Positions 52,677 through 52,724 of a DNA stretch of 52,724 nucleotides are shown here, one piece after another (position 1 is the stretch's first letter; the number at the start of each line of letters is the position of its first letter). The translations under genes were made by a program, and so were the position numbers. Origin of the DNA: Magnaporthiopsis rhizophila (Eukaryota > Ascomycota > Sordariomycetes > Magnaporthales > Magnaporthaceae). The notes below the pieces were generated by a model, which saw only the letters and a program-made list of their open reading frames with translations, searched no databases and was not told the DNA's origin. The stretch lies in assembly GCA_003049465.1 (NCBI GenBank), contig PYSS01000053.1:1-52724 (forward strand). Direction: 5' to 3'.

Positions 52677-52724
<48 letters not shown>
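52677..52724. repeat. Terminal poly-A, 48 nt, to the window end
   Basis: The window ends in 48 consecutive A. This may be the edge of an assembled contig that could not be extended through a homopolymer. Confidence 0.9.

Larger units (their letters stand above)
50287..52724. other. Gene-free right end of the window
   Basis: About 2.4 kb upstream of the GDPD gene. It contains A runs at 50573-50598 and 51826-51849, a nested hairpin region at about 51619-51730, and a terminal A run. Open frames show no domain. The right flank may hold the promoter of a gene outside the window. Confidence 0.5.

Overview
The window looks like a piece of a nuclear chromosome from a filamentous ascomycete, probably a Sordariomycete. 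The basis is GC-rich genes with short GT-AG introns (mostly 60-220 nt) and CTAAC-type branch points, intergenic spaces of 0.2-2.6 kb with long A/T homopolymers, and protein families with Pezizomycotina-style sequences (Atg2, Ubp3 and Gcd7 orthologues, a cytochrome b5-acyl-CoA dehydrogenase fusion, a DUF1761 protein). The exact genus cannot be read from the sequence. I resolved 18 protein-coding genes. Almost all exon joins were checked for reading phase and for continuity of a conserved protein. No tRNA, rRNA, CRISPR array or transposon was found.

Layout left to right. 1-13.5 kb: a Ubp3/USP10-type deubiquitinase (+), a Sae2/CtIP DNA-end-resection factor (-), a seven-zinc-knuckle Gis2/CNBP protein (+) and a cytochrome b5-acyl-CoA dehydrogenase fusion (-). 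16-24.3 kb: a flavin amine/polyamine oxidase, eIF2B beta (Gcd7) and a 936-residue low-complexity protein of unknown function, all on +. 24.5-31.7 kb: Naa10/Ard1 N-terminal acetyltransferase (-), a short-chain dehydrogenase (+), an Lto1 adaptor (+), a complex I 21.3 kDa-type subunit (-), a 15-N assembly gap set in poly-A, and 3-isopropylmalate dehydrogenase (Leu2, -). 33-39.6 kb: a nuclear Dot5/BCP-type peroxiredoxin (+), an ER DnaJ of the Scj1 type ending in HEEL (-), a DUF1761 membrane protein (+) and Nhp2 of H/ACA snoRNPs (-). 41.4-50.3 kb: Atg2 (+) and a tail-anchored glycerophosphodiester phosphodiesterase like Pgc1 (-). The last 2.4 kb has no gene I can support and ends in 48 consecutive A.

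The gene set is housekeeping rather than a cluster with one shared purpose. Several genes concern translation and ribosome biogenesis (Gcd7, Gis2, Lto1, Nhp2, Naa10), others proteostasis and autophagy (Ubp3, Scj1, Atg2), others metabolism (Leu2, complex I, amine oxidase, acyl-CoA dehydrogenase, SDR). I did not find a convincing new multi-gene system. The points most worth a second look are: very small coding exons (13, 20, 21, 25 and 27 nt) that automated annotation would miss; a probable 3' intron in the complex I gene whose donor hides a false stop codon; a palindromic TACCTAGGTA element repeated through the non-coding DNA; a 13-nt direct repeat upstream of LEU2; and the uncharacterised 936-residue protein.
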